A stretch of DNA of 64,000 bases from Diphasiastrum complanatum (GCA_029204225.1 CM055101.1:45010180-45074179), one strand, 5' to 3'. Positions 38,578 through 52,847 are shown, counted from the stretch's first letter. Notes: generated by a model not told the origin, from the sequence alone. Numbers and translations: made by a program.

Positions 38578-38580
<3 letters not shown>
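37244..38580 (-). mobile_element. ORF1-only half-LINE
   Basis: A compact unit on the minus strand: a GC-rich leader (38315-38580) with repeated GCGATGGA phrases, one open ORF1 frame (37448-38314), and a 204-bp 3' UTR. The UTR terminus matches that of LINE copies at 38655, 41528 and 48816 (ATTAATGTCTTTT...GCATATAAGAC). There is no trace of endonuclease or RT between ORF1 and the 3' end. It is bracketed by (GAAA)n on one side and (GA)37 on the other. This is the layout of half-L1 elements known in mammals, which depend on an RT from full LINEs; the parallel is inference. Confidence 0.7.
37448..38314 (-). CDS. LINE ORF1-like RNA-binding protein, 288 aa, open
   Basis: An uninterrupted 288-codon frame starting MPRRKGAVASTPEPSSVS. 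Residues about 1-75 are Pro/Ser/Thr-rich. About 80-145 is helical with spaced leucines (LRDDQLRLFEYFNNHREQL, LQKLIQHLKNQVEQ), suggesting a coiled-coil trimerisation region. About 170-240 resembles the RRM of L1 ORF1p (LNVRVRGIPNSQNVVKEAEK, DTLVIRFTSVSHRREVL). The C-terminal part KVYLDEDLTFIQVQERKKAR and TGKRLIYRDGIIRLVDRKP resembles the ORF1p C-terminal domain. ORF1 proteins coat LINE RNA as chaperones. No stop or frameshift, in a region where every neighbouring LINE frame is broken. Confidence 0.75.
   Translation of the reverse strand: MPRRKGAVASTPEPSSVSSIASASSLQPDPHTPSPSMPVAVPISPSNPILDNSETTVAIPLTPDTPVAPVSFPPYALVKLLRDDQLRLFEYFNNHREQLASHDSLLLGVQSHLQKLIQHLKNQVEQHHMTVQSWADVLKGSSTIISPPSPSPSFISATFTESRLGEHKALNVRVRGIPNSQNVVKEAEKFLEGNLQHHSKGMETAWRPKKDLDTLVIRFTSVSHRREVLGKRFQLRDAKVYLDEDLTFIQVQERKKARQEALSTGKRLIYRDGIIRLVDRKPIVNEKI

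Positions 38581-38654
<74 letters not shown>
38581..38654. repeat. (GA)37 microsatellite between two LINE-derived units
   Basis: Pure GA array. It starts right after the 5' end of the half-LINE leader and ends at the 3' terminus (TTTATTAATGTCTTTT) of the next LINE unit. Confidence 0.98.
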
Positions 38655-38658
<4 letters not shown>

Positions 38659-40353
38659 TTAATGTCTTTTAATATTCCAAAATGGCATATAAGACTAAGT
38701 ACATGTCAGGTGTGTATAGTGGAAAGTTGAAACTACATGAGGGTATAAAAAAATGTCTTCGAAAAACTATAAAATGTGTATGGAAAGATTAGAGCTAACG
38801 GAAAAAAGATCCCTAAAATATAACTTGGCTATATATGCATAGAAAAGTAATGATGTCATCATCCAATCCTGCAGATTTGGACAGTCCCAAAAGATATGTC
38901 TTGAGTGGGTAGCTGTCACTATCATTTGCATGGATGCCCAAGTAGTTGTTCATCGGGCATGTGATTGTGAGGCCGTCTTGGCATTGAGATTCCCAGTAAG
39001 GAAGACATATCCACGTTTTGCATATCTGACGACATCTAAGGAGAGATCAATGTAAGGAGATCCAAGGCCCTTCACAAAGGAAGAGGACTTTGGAGGAAAG
39101 TACATGCAGCAACAAAGAGGTCTCTGTCCAAATGGATACCCTATCCATCAATGCAGATCAAAATATATCGTGCGTGTTCATCATGTTTGATGAACTCGAT
39201 GATCGAGTGGAGAGATTCCCTATATAAACAAGCGAGCCCCCCAGAACCACGCCCACTTGTTGATCAAGTCATAGGTCGATATGCCGAATCCCATCTGTAT
39301 CTTGGGAAAATAGGTAATCCTCTCTCTGGACTCTCATGAGTCTCCATAAAAAACAGTAAATCTCGTCCAATAATGAAATCCATCAGATCACCAACAATGG
39401 AACATGCGTGGATACCATTACAATTCCACACACCAATCTGAAGGCGCCATGGGATGCTCCCTATCTCGATGGCCCCAACTTCCTATTTCACGGAATCTGT
39501 AGTAGTAGTGCCAATGTAACGGATTTGACCATCTTTATAGATAAAACGTCTACTTGTCAATTTGGCCTCTTGGAAGGCCTTACGTCTCTGCTCAACTTGT
39601 ATGTACGTGAGGTCATCATCCATATAGATTTGAGAATCCTTTAACTTGCCTCTACAACATAAAATACTCGATGCTCTCTAAGAATCTGAATCGAATAATT
39701 AAGGTGGTACTATCTCTCATCATCCTATCTAGATCTCTAGTGTGATGCTCAAGTGTAGTGTCAAGAAAGGATGTGGCTTCCGCAAGAGAATTTTGAGTAT
39801 CTGCAATGCCCCTTATTCAATGTTGAGAGCTTTTTGTTCTCTAGATTTCTCTTTCTGAAAAAGTAGTTGAGATAATCGAAGAGATCGGAGCAGTTGGTTT
39901 CTTTTTTGAGAACCATCACCCAAGAGAGAGCTTCCTGTTTTTGCTTCTCAATCTCGTCTTCTAGTTCCTTGAGCTTAATGGACAATTCGGGTGTAGCAAG
40001 TATGGGTTGGGCTTTGAGTTCATATAGTAATGTATCCACCTCTTTTTGCAATTTGTGATTAACCTCTTTGAGATGAGACATTTCAAGGCGAACCTTGTGT
40101 AACTATGTCTGCATTTCTTCGAAATATTGTCGGATCACATTCAAACTAGCTGCAAATATATGATTCCACTACTTTTGTAGGAGTATATGGTTCTTGGGAA
40201 GAAGGATAAGGCATATTAGGAGCTGTAGAAGGAGGAGGAAGAAGAAGAAGAAGAGCAGGAGGACGAGGAGGGGCGGGATGGTAGTAGCAGCATATGAAGA
40301 GGAAGAAGAAGAAATAGGGGCAGGGGTGGTAGCATCAGCAAAAGGACGAGGGG
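38655..40353 (-). pseudogene. LINE with ORF1 and endonuclease but no RT
   Basis: Minus strand: the 3' end reads as the family terminus at 38655-38715. About 100 bp further in, the sequence is already endonuclease, so RT and C-terminus are deleted. Endonuclease phrases (39480 to 38900) are LQIGVWNCNGIHACSIVGDL, FFMETHESPERGLPIF (catalytic Glu), RDLFVAACTFPPKSSSF and GYVFLTGNLNAKT (Asp to Asn change near the catalytic GDxN site). ORF1 remnants (40081-39600) show a heptad helix LKELEDEIEKQKQEALSW. A Glu/Lys codon-rich leader lies at 40190-40350. Interrupted at 40354 by an LTR. Confidence 0.75.
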
Positions 40354-40874
40354 TGTTACAGCTTTCACTCCCTGTCCTGGTTGTTTATTGTTTTATGTAC
40401 AAATGCACTTTTTGTAGATACAAAAATGGCTAAGTCATCGGCTGATGGTGACCTTTGTAACAAAAATGTAAATAAGAACTGTTAATTGAGCTTCTGAGCC
40501 TTTGAGTCGCATGTTGCTTTGGTGTAGGGTACTGGGTCATTAATTAGGCCTCCTTAAAAGTAGGAGTTGACTAGTCAACATGACACGTATCAAATGCTCA
40601 CTGGGTCACTGGCACTTGGTCTAGTGATTCAGTGACACATGTCCGGGTTGACCGGTCAAACATGACACGAGTCACATGCTCACTGGGACACTTGGTCTGG
40701 TGTATGAGTGACACATGTCAGCCTACTCACTTGCCTATGTGTCAAGGTACTGCAAAGTGGCAAGTGTCAACTGTACATGGAGTTGGCAATGTGTCGACGT
40801 TAGGATGGGTCAGGGTTAAGGGGTGCTTGAGGATCGTGCATAAGTGAGCCTAGAGAGAGGCATTCCAATGTAAT
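40354..40874 (+). repeat. Solo LTR inserted in LINE sequence
   Basis: Begins TGTTACAGCTTTCACTCCCT and is the inverted counterpart of 25800-26292; shared phrases include TTGACTAGTCAAC, TTGACCGGTCAA and GTGTCGACGTTAGG. No internal gypsy sequence and no primer site follow, so it looks like a solo LTR left by recombination. LINE sequence lies on both sides. A 5-bp target duplication was not recognised. Confidence 0.7.
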
Positions 40875-40878
40875 GTGA

Positions 40879-41503
40879 CTAAGGAATCCTTGAAGAGACA
40901 AGAGAATCTCCCTCTGATCTCATAGTATATAGGACATCTAGAAAGTTAAAGAAATCCTCAGTAGTGTGAGGAGACTCTGAGCTGGCCCAAAAGGAGTCTC
41001 CATGCAAAAGACCCGAGTCTAGATAGCAAGGTAAATTCGGCAAACCAACTGTGTCCAACTCCAAGAAATGAGTCCGACAGATGTTGGGTTTGACCCCCAA
41101 TTCCCATGCCAAGTACGTTAAATAACTATAAGCTCAATAAAAGAAGGGGTGGATATACCGAAGAGAACTAGCAAGGTGATGCGAGATGGAAATGCAGAAT
41201 GTATCAAGTAGGCGAGAACACTGAGAATATCCCTAAGAGTGTAGATGTTGTCAAGATGTAAGTGCTAGGCCGAGAGTATCGCATCTCTGTAACTAGGAAT
41301 TCCATAACTCACTGAATATAAGTAATGAGCTGAAAGATGGCATCAAGCTGAAGTGGTATGACTACTAGGGGTTTAGTTTGAATTGTATGTGATAACATGG
41401 TGACCTACAAGCAAGAAAAATCTGAAGAAGAAATACTAGTACACCAAGTCTCTGCAGCATGTAGGGTTGTGGGAGTCACAATAGTATCAAAAAGCCGACA
41501 CTT
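40879..41503 (-). pseudogene. LINE ORF2 post-RT fragment
   Basis: Minus strand LGVKPNICRTHFLELDTVGL and PNLPCYLDSGLLHGDSFW, matching LGVKPDYYRTHFLELDTGGL and LVLPCYLTSGLSHGLRF of 43865-44851. The upstream part (41500-41250) has LHAAETWC and IPLQLDAIFQLITYIQ. The zinc-binding tail is lost. Confidence 0.7.
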
Positions 41504-41527
41504 GGGGGGGGGGGGGGGGGGGGGGGG
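41504..41527. repeat. Poly-G run of 24 at a LINE 3' terminus
   Basis: 24 consecutive G on the plus strand. It is followed within about 25 bp by a form of the LINE 3' terminus (GCTTCATTAATATCTTCATAAGACGA). Confidence 0.95.
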
Positions 41528-42410
41528 AAGAGTGAGTGAAAAAGCTTCATTAATATCTTCATAAGACGAATTAGTTCCTCTCAAGTATGATAAATAGTAA
41601 CAGGGGCATATAAATGTCTCCTAAAACAAAACATCTACTAGATAAAATGATCAACATCTAGATAGATCACTACTCTACTCTCATGATATGTGGTCTAAGA
41701 GATGATACAACGAGATACTACTGGCTATATCTCCCATCACAAAGGATCCCTACTGAAAAAAGCAAGGATAGATGATGATGCAGGTACCGAAGAGGAAACA
41801 ACGGGCTCGTACACAAGAGCCCTAGATCTACGAAGTCTCTTGGGGGTCTTGAGGCTCAATCTAGAAGCAATACATTGTCTTCGATCTCGATGAAGGTCAC
41901 GAGATGGGATATCTGACTCATCCTCTAGTAATACCTCGGTTGCAAGATCTGCTCTAGGTCGTCTCCTCATGAAAAATGAGGTGATTTGGGTCTGGGAGTG
42001 TCTAGTTTGATCTCTCTGACATATATCACTACGTAGCAAGAACATCTCATGCAACATCAAAGCCACACATCGAGGGTCTATAGAAGAGACGAGTGAGCAT
42101 AGAGTGATTGGAGTGTCTTGGAAAAGATAATATGTTGTCCCTTGATCTCATAATAAACAGGGTATTTGAATAGAAAGTGCTCCTTTGACTCCAGCTCCCC
42201 CACAGTACATATCTGACACAACCTGTTCATGTGAGGAATGCCCTGAAAGTGTCAAGGCTCCACATAAAACTAGTGAGAAGAGACCCGAAACTGTCTCAAT
42301 GTAAATCTAAGGCAATGTGAGAGTCCAGTATCCGAATAATGAGGTAAAACTGGGACGCCGACAATATTCAACTCGAGGCTGGTCTTAGGGCAAATCCATG
42401 CCATGCTAAC
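41528..42410 (-). pseudogene. LINE ORF2 C-terminal end with 3' terminus
   Basis: The family-type 3' end lies at 41528-41600. The minus-strand frame 42066 to 41737 then carries LMLHEMFLLRSDICQRDQTR, TQITSFFMRRRPRADLA and a basic C-terminus, homologous to LLREMFTLRSCFLLDVSNVD of the LINE at 49061. Higher up (42100-42400) the zinc-binding and GVKP blocks are present in broken frames. Confidence 0.65.
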
Positions 42411-42765
42411 CCAAGTGACCCTTGCAAAGCAAGGTGTGTCACGCACTGCTGTCCATACTCCTGAGCATATCCATGCTTTCCAGTTTTATCTCACCAAAAG
42501 TCTAAAGTAACACTTATTAGGGTAAGGTTAAATTATGCCATGATTGATAGTATGATTGTTTCTGAGCAAAACCAGGCTATACAAAAATCATATTTCAACC
42601 ATGGTATAGGGACAATGCTTCGGATAGACATGATTAATTATTAGTAAGAGATTTCCAATGGTTTTACAAGGTATTAGGGCAGATCCGTGCCATACTAACC
42701 CTTTCGTAAAAACTACGTATCTTACGCATATCCATGCTGTCTAAGAACGTTTTCTTGGAGTCCAT
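42411..42765. other. Spacer with a diverged direct repeat
   Basis: A phrase near 42387-42475 (GGGCAAATCCATGCCATGCT ... GCATATCCATGCT) recurs in diverged form at 42676-42740 (GGGCAGATCCGTGCCATACT ... GCATATCCATGCT). No gene. Confidence 0.5.
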
Positions 42766-43236
42766 TGTGAACAACCAAAACTCTCTAAGCTGCTCAACTC
42801 CTAAAGGCCGGTGTGTGGAATGATCCTCCCAACCATAGGTACCCCCCTATTGAGTCCACTACCTGCTATTCTTGTCAACATACTCGAGGTACCCCCCAGT
42901 GGTTGATCAGGCCACCTGGCGTACACACTGCATGCGACCTATGAATAGTGAGTGACTCACGGGATACCACCCCTACGCCCCGTCATTACCGATGACACCA
43001 ACTGGTCACCCCAACTGCTTGCCGGCTAGCACTAACAGCTAGGGCCCCGACGGTTACGCGACCGCATCTCTGACAGCTTGTCAGACGGTCTCACCGGATC
43101 ACCGGATTTCATGACACATCGGTTCCCACTTGGAAGCGATGCCATTCCCGGTCACAGACCCTTGCCAACTTGGCCTCAGGCCCTCTGAGTGACCGGTCGT
43201 GCCGAGGTCATGTCAGAACTAGACTGAGTCGTAACA
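42766..43236 (-). repeat. 3' LTR of gypsy fragment G
   Basis: 471 bp with TG/CA ends (TGTTACGACTCAGTCTAG at the high end on the minus strand). Same family as the element D 5' LTR at 30196-30661. Preceded by a purine-rich tract (minus strand GCCAGAAGAGGGAAGGAT). Confidence 0.8.
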
Positions 43237-43870
43237 ATCCTTCCCTCTTCTGGCAAGTCATCGGTCCTCGATGACAAATCCTGGGTAAGACTTCTGCAAA
43301 CACTGTTGCATCTCCCAGGTAGCATCAGACAAAGGATGCCCTTTCCAAGCCACTAGATACTCTCGGAGAAGATGATTCCTCAATTGTCGCTCTCTCCGAT
43401 CTAGGACTCTATCTAGCCCATAATCTGTAGTGTCTTTCTCCTCTAGAGAAACTAGACCTTCTACCAGATTATCGCCATCGTGCAAACATCACTTGAGTTT
43501 GCTAACATGAAACATTGGATGCACCTTGCATCCCACAGGTAGCTGTAGCTTATAAGCCACACCACTAACCTTCTTGATAATCAACCATGGTCCACAAAAC
43601 CTAGGAGATATCTTGGCACACCTTCATGTGCGTAGCACCTTCGACTTCGGAGGGATTAGTAAATATACCCAATCTCCTACCTCAAATTCCTTGTAGGTAC
43701 GGTTCTCACGAGCATAACTCTCTACCCTAGCCATAGCCCTGGACAAGTTATCCCGTGCCATCTCTAGCCTCTGTTGCATCTGAGTCAAAAACTCTGCGGC
43801 GCTAGGTACCTTCTGTGGAATGCCTATGGTAGCTGGACTCAATGGCCTAAAACAATAATTGAGCTCAAAT
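43237..43870 (-). pseudogene. Gypsy fragment G: integrase C-terminus and chromodomain
   Basis: Minus strand: CPFELNYCFRPLSPATIGIP, FLTQMQQRLEMARDNLSRAM, FEVGDWVYLLIPPKSK, then a chromodomain EYLVAWKGHPLSDATWEMQQ ending at 43258. It is the same family as element C and supplies the C-terminus that C lacks. At about 43870 it is fused directly to the LINE C-terminal frame, so one of the two was truncated by the other. Confidence 0.85.
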
Positions 43871-45038
43871 GGACACACAGCGGGGGTCTTCGTGTGAGAT
43901 AAGGGACCGTAGTGTAGTTGGTGTCTGACAAAAAAGGCAATGATATCGCCCTCTGATCTCGTAGTAAACTGGACATGTGAATAAGAAATGCTCCTCTGAC
44001 TCGACCATAGATAATGAGCACAACTGGCAAATCCGCTCCTCCCGTGGGGTGCCCTGGAAGCGTCCAGTCTCAATAGCCAACTGGTGTGAAGATACTTGGA
44101 ACTGGTCCAATAAAAATCGAAGCCCGTGAGATAGTCCTGAGGTGAGATAACATGGCAAAACTAGAAGTCCCCCTGTGTCTAGCTCTAGGAAGTGTGTCCT
44201 GTAATAGTCGGGTTTGACCCCGAGCGGTCCGTGCCATGTCCATCTCTGATATGCTCTATAAAGAAAGCGTCTGATATACTCGTGGATGCCCGATGGAAGA
44301 TCTGTGATGGATATGCCAAGTGTGTCCAGTATCTGGGAGGCTTGAGAGAACCATGATAGTCGATGCCCCTGGTCATAAAGGTGTCGTGATGAGGCAAGTG
44401 CCGTCTGTATGTATCTCTGCTCATCTGTGGGTAGCATCATGATACGCTGAATATACAGGATAAGCTGGAAGATGGCGGACAGCTGTATGTGTGGGACCGC
44501 AAACTCTGTCAGTATAATCTGGTATGGGACAGACGACTTAGCCCGTATCATCCGAGATAGCATGAGAACCTGCAGGCGTGTAATACTGGCCCAATCAGAT
44601 GATGTAAGACCCGTACACCATACCTCTGCTGCATATAGGGCTGTGGGGGGTGACGAGAATATGAAAAAGCTGACATTTACTCGGGGCATCCCGAATAAAT
44701 CGTCTGAAACATAAATGCTCCAACTAGACGAGGGAGGCATGACCCTTCCCAAGCCTGGCGGAAGCTGCCTGTCGCATACCAAATATAGGGCCTGTAAAAA
44801 GTACTCCAAGGTAAGTGTAAGAAGATACAATCTCCAAGGGATGCCTATCAAAGATGAGTGTCTGGCGCTGCATAAAAGCTCTCGATGTGTTGAAAACCAT
44901 AACTTTGGTTTTCAATATGTTAACCCCCAGTCCCCATCTACTGCAGAAGGCATGAAGACTGTCGAGCTGTCGCTGTAGAAACGTCTCCAAAACAGTAATG
45001 AAAAGTAATCTAAGCATATATGCTAAATTAGAATGCAT
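43871..45038 (-). pseudogene. LINE ORF2: RT end, thumb and zinc-binding region
   Basis: Minus strand: LDSLHAFCSRWGLGVNILKT, KVMVFNTSRAFMQRQTLIF and SYTYLGVLFTGPIFGMRQA (45038 to 44724). After a frameshift comes a 328-codon frame (44851 to 43865) with YAAEVWCTGLTSSDWASITR, QVLMLSRMIRAKSSVPYQII, GVKPDYYRTHFLELDTGGL and a zinc-binding tail CQLCSLSMVESEEHFLFTC then YYEIRGRYH. The YADD catalytic part and the endonuclease are missing. Target-primed RT function is lost. Confidence 0.85.
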
Positions 45039-45059
45039 CTAATATATGACTGCAAATGC

Positions 45060-46320
45060 AACATAATGGAAATGGTAACATGATGCCATCCAATCTTGGT
45101 TGTTGTTGAAGAAAGATGTCATAGGAGCTATTGCTACTGCTGTTGGAGGTATATGCTGCTGACGTCATTGGTATAGTCGCTTGTGAGATGTGTGACCTCT
45201 CATGGCATGAACTATGGCTCTGGTAACCATCTGAGTTTGAGTAGTATGCCGTCTTTGGTCTCTATGACTCAAAGCGTCACTATCAATATCACTATCATCT
45301 GAGGCTAGATCAGTCCATGGAGAGAAGGAGGACGTAATCTAGAGCTGCGTGCTAGAGTGACTCGACTGTGTTGGCTGGCATAGATCATGTTGTAATAAAA
45401 GCATCTCTCAGACATGAGTGCAACACATCGTGGATAATCATATGCTGCAATAGATCTCAATGTGATATGAGCATCTTGGAAGAGGCAGTAGTATCGTCCT
45501 CTGATCTCATAACTTGGAACCGTCTAGTCTCAATCTTGATCTAATGTGATGAAACACGGAGCTGGCCTAATGAGAATCTCAGACCATGAGACAATCCAGA
45601 ATCCAGGTTTTGTGGTAGAATAGGGAACTGTCCTATATCCAAATACAAGAAATGGGTCCGATAGTAGTTAGGTTTAACCCCTATTTTTCCTTGCCATGCT
45701 CTCCTAAGATATGATATAGGAAGTGTTTGATGTAGTCACGAGTGCATGCTGGAAGGTCCTCGATAGAAATGCCAAGCATGTCAAGTAAATGAGAGGCATG
45801 GGAGAACCAAGATAGTCAATAACCTTGACGATGTGTGTATCTGCTCATCCATGGGAAATGCCCTAACTCGATGTATTTATGTGATAAGCTGGAAGATAGC
45901 ATCAAGCTGTATAGGTGGGACTACAAACCTAGCCAGAACAATTTGATGTTGGACAAAGTGCTTAGCCCATATCATACGTGACAACATAAGGATCTGCAAG
46001 TGTGAGATGTTGGTCCAATCTGATGAAGTGATACTTGTACACCGTGCCTGTACTGTGTATAATGTTGTGGAGGCAACGATGGTATCAAAAAGCCGACATT
46101 TACTCGGGGCAGCCCGAATAAAGTTCTGAAAACAGAACCTCTCTAACTAGACAAGGGATGCGTGTCCCATCCCAAGCTGTAGCTGCCTGTCTCATACCAA
46201 ATATAGGATCAGTAAAAAGAAACTCTAAATAAGTGTAGGATGATACCACCTCCAACGGTCGCCCCGTCAAAGATAAGATCATGTCTCAGGATGAAGGCCC
46301 TGGATGTATTGAAGACCACA
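45060..46320 (-). pseudogene. LINE ORF2 C-terminal copy, second
   Basis: A more decayed copy of the same region as 43871-45038, placed directly behind it in the same orientation: GRPLEVVSSYTYLEFLFTDP and IFGMRQAATAW at 46282-46100. Traces of the GVKP and zinc-binding blocks run down to about 45500, and a C-terminal tail with RDQRRHTTQTQ lies near 45250. Confidence 0.65.
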
Positions 46321-46744
46321 ATCTTGATCTTCGTAATTAAGTCCTAATCTTTCAGAAAACGTCATTTTTTAAAGGTCAAAATGTATAGAATGTGAATCTT
46401 AAGGATCAAGGAACAATAAGAAATAAAAAGATTCAATCACATGCCAGAAAAACAGCTAAGAGGTGAAAATTGAAAATAAAGTACCCATTTGAAAACTTTG
46501 CAATATCTTTTCTAGAGCTCTGTTCAATATGAAACTTGGATTATTAGTCTTCCCTCAACGTATCTCCTTCAGACCATCTAATTATTCTCAAGTTTTAATG
46601 TGAAAAAGGATGAAAAAGATGAGTTCTCCCAAAAATGGAAAATTAGGTTTTCCATAAAATAGCCAACAACAAAAATCACATCACCATGGCTTGCTACAAC
46701 ACCAATGCAAACTAATAGAACCTAATTCCAATCACAACAAAAAG
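46321..46744. other. Spacer in intron 4
   Basis: AT-rich, no gene. Confidence 0.5.
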
Positions 46745-47790
46745 TTATGAAAAAAAATGTGAAAAATGTTCTAGAAAGAGAAAATGGCCAAAGAAAAAAG
46801 TGTCGAGAGAGAAAGAAAAGGGAGTATACCTAGTCTGAGTAAGATTTCCCTTCTTGCTTTCAAAAGCAACTGGTCTACCATCCTGGTAAAGGACTATTCC
46901 TACTGCATAGTCATTAGCATATGTTTCTACCACAAATGGTTTACTTGGATTTAGTCTTTTCAAAATGGGATCCACAAGAACACAGTATATGAGAGTTTTA
47001 AACCTCATTCATTTCATCAATACAAACTATTAATGGACTTTTTTGAGGCTACACTTTTTCTTCACACCCTCTTAAGAACATTTTTTTGTGGCAATGCTAT
47101 TTCAACGTAACCCATAATGTGAAAAAATCCTATGAAGCCAAGGAATGATTTCATATCATGGGTTGTTCGCAACTGTGGCCATTCACGTACCTTACAAACT
47201 TTGTCAAAATGTATTTCAATGCCTTGATCGGATAGGATGTGGTCTAGGTACCTAATTTTGGTATGAAAGAACTGACATTTTGACTCTGTTGCATAGAGCT
47301 TTCCTGCCATAGAAGTTGTAAGATAGTATGAAGATCTTGTTCATGCAAATCATGGGTCTGACTATAAATTAAAATTTCATATGGATAAACTACCACAAGC
47401 TTTTCTAGATATGGATGAAGAATATTGTTCATCATCTGCTAGAATGTGGCAGGAGCATTAGTGAAATCAAATGACAACCAAAATCTTGTAATGGCCATGA
47501 AAGCCAGTCTTAGGAATATCTTCCTTCTTAATTGTTATTTGTGGTATCCCGATCTAAGATCAATCTTGTCAAAATACTTTGCTCCATTCAAATGATCCAT
47601 TAGATCATCCATCTTAAGTAAGGGAAATATGTTTTTAGTGGTCATTTTATTCAATTTCTTAAAGACACCACAAAGTCGAGTACCAAAAATATTGATGCTC
47701 CCCAAGGGGGACTTACTAGGACAAATATGACCCATCTTAAGGTAGTCTTGAAGTTGCTTGGCAACTTCATCCTCTTATTTTTGGCTAATC
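46745..47790 (-). pseudogene. Gypsy fragment F: RT and RNase H
   Basis: Minus-strand frames in order: LNKMTTKNIFPLLKMDDLMD and [12 protein letters not shown] (47735-47535); NNILHPYLEKLVVVYPYEIL, where the expected YxDD pair is Tyr-Glu, so catalytic aspartates are lost (47435-47244); KCQFFHTKIRYLDHILSDQG and MKSFLGFIGFFH (47310-47062); then RNase H KPFVVETYANDYAVGIVLYQ and [12 protein letters not shown] (47008 to about 46840). Four frames, many breaks. Fused at its start to a LINE C-terminus. Confidence 0.8.
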
Positions 47791-48700
47791 TTGTAAAGAA
47801 ACAACAATATAGAAACGTTGTTGGGAATAGCCCTTCTTGTTTATATGACTTGGATGGGAAGGAATGAGAAGCAACTTGGTGAAGTGCATTGGTGAGGAAA
47901 TTGGCTTGGGTGTCAAGACTCAAGTGCATTGTCGTGAGGAAAATGCTGTCAATATGTAGAAGTATCATCTCGTAAAAAGGGATATGGAGAACACTGATAT
48001 CTGAGTTTGCCTTGTGGTTATGTTGTGTGGAAAGAGAGAAGTGAGCCACATCTGGGGAAGGTAGCAGTAGCAATCCTATCAAGGCCAGCCACCTCCGATC
48101 ATAATAAGAGGACAACAAATGTAGAGTGCATTGCTGATCTCTAAAAAGGCAATAGTGGTGTCTTCTAATCTCGTAGTAAAGGGGACATTGAAGAAGGACA
48201 TGATCCTCTATCTCACTCTCCTCCATCAAACAAAGTCGAGATATTGTCTTCCCGAGGAGTCTTGCATAAAGGGATTGCCTCCACTTGAAGAGGAGCTTAA
48301 GTTTGAGTACCCTCAGGAGGACCTCAAGGGGATGAATGATAGATATGTAAAATGAACTCAAAAGAAGCAAGGCTTGACAATACCATGACCAATGATATCC
48401 TTGCTCAAGAAGCCTCTAGAGGAGCTAAGCCCTATAAATGGGTATCTGTTTAGGACAAATATCTTAAAACTCTCTATCTCTCTAAAGATATATTATCTAT
48501 TTGGATAGGAGCAGCGCCAAACTCAGCAGGATAATTTGATGTGGGATGGAGGGTTTTCCATGAAAAAGACTTGACAACATACCAACCTAACGTTGAATTA
48601 AGCAGGCCCATTTTGATGAACAGATCCATGGACGCCAAGCCTTTACAGCATGCATACTAGTAGGACTAACTAGTGACTCAATGCATATTCAATGATGCCT
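47791..48700 (-). pseudogene. LINE ORF2 C-terminal fragment fused to gypsy RT
   Basis: The minus-strand frame 48370 to 47651 contains a LINE zinc-binding tail CLMEESEIEDHVLLQCPLYY then EIRRHHYCLFRDQQCTLHLL and a divergent C-terminus. It runs without a stop into gypsy RT sequence (SPPWGAS) near 47790. The open fusion is probably chance. Above 48370 the LINE signal fades. Confidence 0.65.
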
Positions 48701-48701
48701 T

Positions 48702-51752
<3,051 letters not shown>

Positions 51753-51808
<56 letters not shown>
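51753..51808. repeat. (GA)28 microsatellite at the 5' end of the LINE
   Basis: Pure GA array adjoining the truncated 5' end of the LINE at 48816-51752. Confidence 0.97.
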
Positions 51809-51809
<1 letters not shown>

Positions 51810-52022
51810 AAAATGGATTCAAAGCTTTTCCAGCTTTGTTCATCAGTATATGAACCCTCTCAGTGACTTAGTCACATGCAATGTGTTGACAATGTTTTTG
51901 CAAACTACTCATCAGAATAATTTGTGCATAGAGTTATCTTTTCCCTTTCATTTTAATGCTGTATCTCATAATTCTAAACTATTTTTCATGCTTGCCATTT
52001 CTTATGGTACATGATGTGATAG

Positions 52023-52118
52023 GTCTCAGGAATAGTTCGTGTGCTACTTGGCTCTGAAAGGGCTGATTCAATCTCAATTTTTGCTGGTGATGTCGTGCCT
52101 CGAAAGAAACCCGATCCG
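52023..52118 (+). CDS. CBBY: CbbY phosphatase exon 5: HAD motif III
   Basis: 96 bp, 32 codons, phase 0 at both ends: VSGIVRVLLGSERADSISIF then AGDVVPRKKPDP. The Lys in RKKPDP is HAD motif III, which stabilises the phospho-aspartate. Acceptor GATGTGATAG and donor GTATAA. After this exon the family continues with the motif IV aspartates (VVEDS), which were not found in the remaining 11.9 kb. Confidence 0.93.
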
Positions 52119-52847
52119 GTATAAGTTTGAACCTACTAGAGCATTGCTATATAAAATTATACAAGCTAAGAATTATTTTTTATTAGACAGATCAAGAAGT
52201 TTTTCTATATGAATCATAATATAACTACATGAGAGTGTATACCAATCAGTGTAGGTAGACGATGGATTTAGTTTTTAACCCAAGATCATGCTTTTCGTTT
52301 TGCTTTTGGTAGGTTCTCGTTTATGACGTTCAATCAAATTTTTTGATAGCATATCGTCTCTAACAAAGCTAAAAGTGATTCGTGAAAGTAGTAAAGAGTC
52401 TATACAAGGGATCAATCTTGTACAATTGAGACTTGTGGATGCCTCCTAAACTTGTCATTAACAGTTGATAATGTTGTTCAATTACAGTATATATAGATAA
52501 ATCAACTCATTAGAATTTGGTGTTCTAAAAGCTTATTGATGCTCTTAAGTCATATCATATCTAGGGGAAGTAAAATGATTAAAGCCTGCTAAGAGTTTAT
52601 TGTTACTAACTTTAGACACAAAGTGTAGTAAGGCAAAAAGCTTGAATCAAATCAAATCACTTATAGGGACCCTTTCACAACATGATTTGTAAAAAGTTGT
52701 TTAGGATTTTCAGGTGCAATCTGAGGTGCTCCTGCTAGAAAGTGGTTAAATAGCTACACATCTATTATCAACTATTTTGCAGCAACAAGTGGTGTTAAAT
52801 TGAAGCGAGCTACAGTTTGATTTTTTCAGGAAGCATTTGAGGTACTC

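Noticed and set aside
47651..48370. 239-codon ORF as a real LINE-gypsy fusion protein
   Set aside because: Both partners are fragments from decayed elements; the absence of stops at the junction is most likely chance.
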